Positions 29,832 through 30,706 of a stretch of DNA of 30,706 nt are shown here, in pieces. Below the pieces are notes generated by a model that searched no databases, was not told the origin of the DNA, and saw only the letters and a program-made list of their open reading frames with translations. This stretch comes from Chloroflexota bacterium (GTDB taxonomy: Bacteria > Chloroflexota > Anaerolineae > Aggregatilineales > Phototrophicaceae), in assembly GCA_023430545.1 (NCBI GenBank), contig JAEZAF010000120.1, forward strand, positions 1 through 30,706, written 5' to 3'. Each line of letters opens with the position of its first letter. The first letter of the stretch is position 1. The position numbers were made by a program, and so were the translations under genes.

Positions 29832-30206
29832 ATGAATGGTCTTGTCGATACGTCAGTGATTGTTGATTTACTGCGAGGTTATCAACCGGCTGCGGCATGG
29901 CTTCAGGGGCAGGGACGGCTCGGCGTTTGTCGTGTGGTTTGGATTGAGATTCTTGAAGGCTCGCTAAATCGGGTTAAACAGCAGCAGGCAATTGCTCTAC
30001 TCAACCGTTTTGATCTGGTAGAAGTGACGACTAGTGATCTTGTGTGGGCTACGCAGACATTAATGATTTATGGCTTATCACATAATGTTGATGGGTATGA
30101 CTGCATCATCGCCTCTATCAATCATCGCCTTCAGCTTCCTCTGTACAATCGAAATATGAAACACTTTGCTCCGCTTCTCGGTAATTTGTCCGTAAAGCCG
30201 TATTGA
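29832..30206 (+). CDS. vapC: PIN-domain ribonuclease toxin, VapC-like
   Basis: A 124-residue PIN domain. The first acidic residue is D6 in GLVDTSVIVDLLRG, E39 is in VWIEILEG, and D87 and D90 are in NVDGYDCIIAS. These match the Mg2+-binding acidic residues of VapC nucleases, and LYNRNMKHF is the usual C-terminal strand. VapC toxins cleave tRNA or rRNA and stop translation. The gene lies 10 bases after the antitoxin gene and the pair shares one promoter. The GTTGGTG before the start suggests translation coupled to the antitoxin. All active-site acids are present, so the toxin looks intact. The gene symbol marks the family only. Confidence 0.88.
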   Translation: MNGLVDTSVIVDLLRGYQPAAAWLQGQGRLGVCRVVWIEILEGSLNRVKQQQAIALLNRFDLVEVTTSDLVWATQTLMIYGLSHNVDGYDCIIASINHRLQLPLYNRNMKHFAPLLGNLSVKPY

Positions 30207-30217
30207 TGCATCACTCT

Positions 30218-30247
30218 AACACCAGAGGTTCGGCTCTGGTGTTTTCG
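30218..30247 (+). terminator. Terminator after the toxin gene
   Basis: AACACCAGAG (30218-30227) pairs perfectly with CTCTGGTGTT (30234-30243) around GTTCGG, then TTTCG. The T-run is short. Confidence 0.6.
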
Positions 30248-30320
30248 AAGGACTTTAGAAGGTGGACTGGTATCAGCACGCCAGTCTGACGAAATCGCAG
30301 CTCACACAGAGGAGAGTAAC

Positions 30321-30706
30321 ATGTCCAATATCGAATTTATCAATCCGCCGACGATTGCGCCGGCTACGGGCTATACCCATGTCGCAGTTGTCACCAGTGG
30401 CAGGCTGGTGTTTATCGCCGGACAGGTGTCCATCGCACCGGATGGGACGTTCGTCGGGGAGGATGATCCACAGGCGCAGGCCGAGCAGGTCTTCAGGAAT
30501 TTACACTCTGCCCTGGAAGCGGCGGGCGGGGACTTTTCGCACGTCGTCAAACTGACGTTCTACTTTACGGATGTCGGGCATCTGCCGATTTACCGTGAGG
30601 TGCGTGACCGGTTCATCAATGTCGCGCAGCCACCCGCCAGCACCGCCGTCGAGGTGCGCAGCCTGTTTCGTCCCGAATGCCTGATCGAGGTGGAAGCGGT
30701 CGCGGC
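30321..30706 (+). CDS. RidA-family protein (partial, cut by the window end)
   Basis: 128 residues are visible. The RidA/YjgF/RutC fold is seen in GRLVFIAGQVSIAPDGTFVG, DPQAQAEQVFRNLHSALEAAGGDFSHVVKLTFYFTD and PPASTAVEVRSLFRPECLIEVEAVA. The arginine in AVEVRSLF and the glutamate in LIEVEAVA are in the places of the active-site Arg and Glu of RidA, which hydrolyses reactive enamines and imines formed by PLP enzymes. The C-terminal end lies outside the window, probably only a few residues away. The start ATG has GAGGAGAG about 5 bases upstream. Family members differ in function, so imine deaminase activity is likely but not certain. Confidence 0.88.
   Translation, partial: MSNIEFINPPTIAPATGYTHVAVVTSGRLVFIAGQVSIAPDGTFVGEDDPQAQAEQVFRNLHSALEAAGGDFSHVVKLTFYFTDVGHLPIYREVRDRFINVAQPPASTAVEVRSLFRPECLIEVEAVA

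Overview
The window looks like a chromosomal segment of a GC-rich environmental bacterium, most likely a member of the Chloroflexota (Anaerolineae-like). This is an inference. It rests on the secreted proteins with Thr/Pro-rich stalks, a binding protein with a signal peptide but no lipobox, the tRNA-rpmG-secE-nusG-rplK-rplA arrangement, a solitary Flp pilin, and many short dispersed palindromes. No phage, insertion sequence with a transposase, or CRISPR array is seen. Almost all genes are on the + strand; only a SnoaL-like gene (18501-18923) and an LLM-type oxidoreductase (23956-24834) are on the - strand.

Layout. 1-158: the 3' end of a methyltransferase-like gene. 159-669: non-coding, with paired hairpin repeats. 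670-2333: a two-gene ABC-2 type transporter (ATPase and permease, 4-base overlap). 2564-12359: a complete branched-chain amino acid type (HAAT/Liv) ABC importer in the order LivG, acyl-CoA synthetase, secreted acidic protein, LivH, cupin, LivM, binding protein, LivF. The ligase suggests that the imported substrate is an organic acid that is activated with CoA after entry. 12481-12786: acylphosphatase. 13081-15189: a secreted protein with seven FG-GAP repeats, a Pro/Thr linker and a C-terminal domain.

15424-18067: a cassette I do not recognise from any described system. It holds a 34-residue membrane miniprotein, a membrane-anchored protein with a long Thr/Pro stalk, a second single-pass membrane protein whose outer C-terminal domain resembles that of the first, and a small soluble protein. 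It is followed by a Flp-type pilin (18282-18431) with its own promoter and a strong terminator.

19155-22683: a translation and secretion cluster: tRNA-Thr(TGT), tRNA-Tyr, tRNA-Thr(GGT), rpmG, tRNA-Trp, secE, nusG, rplK, rplA, ending at a clear terminator. The leader just before rplA can fold into a structure resembling the L1-binding site of 23S rRNA, so L1 may repress its own translation there. 22999-23424: a CoA-binding protein, followed by an odd low-complexity region. 25286-27692: an aminotransferase and a D-3-phosphoglycerate dehydrogenase-like protein, together suggesting serine biosynthesis. 27921-29450: a site-2 protease. 29516-30206: a VapBC-like toxin-antitoxin pair. 30321-30706: the start of a RidA-family gene cut by the window end.

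Two families of short repeats fill most gaps. One consists of perfect hairpins whose stem sequences differ but which often keep an AGAA loop and a 3' CCTAC flank. The other consists of C-rich/G-rich inverted repeats of the CCTCACCCC...CCCCTCTCC kind. Several sit inside operons, including between rplK and rplA and within the importer cluster, where they may affect transcript stability or termination.
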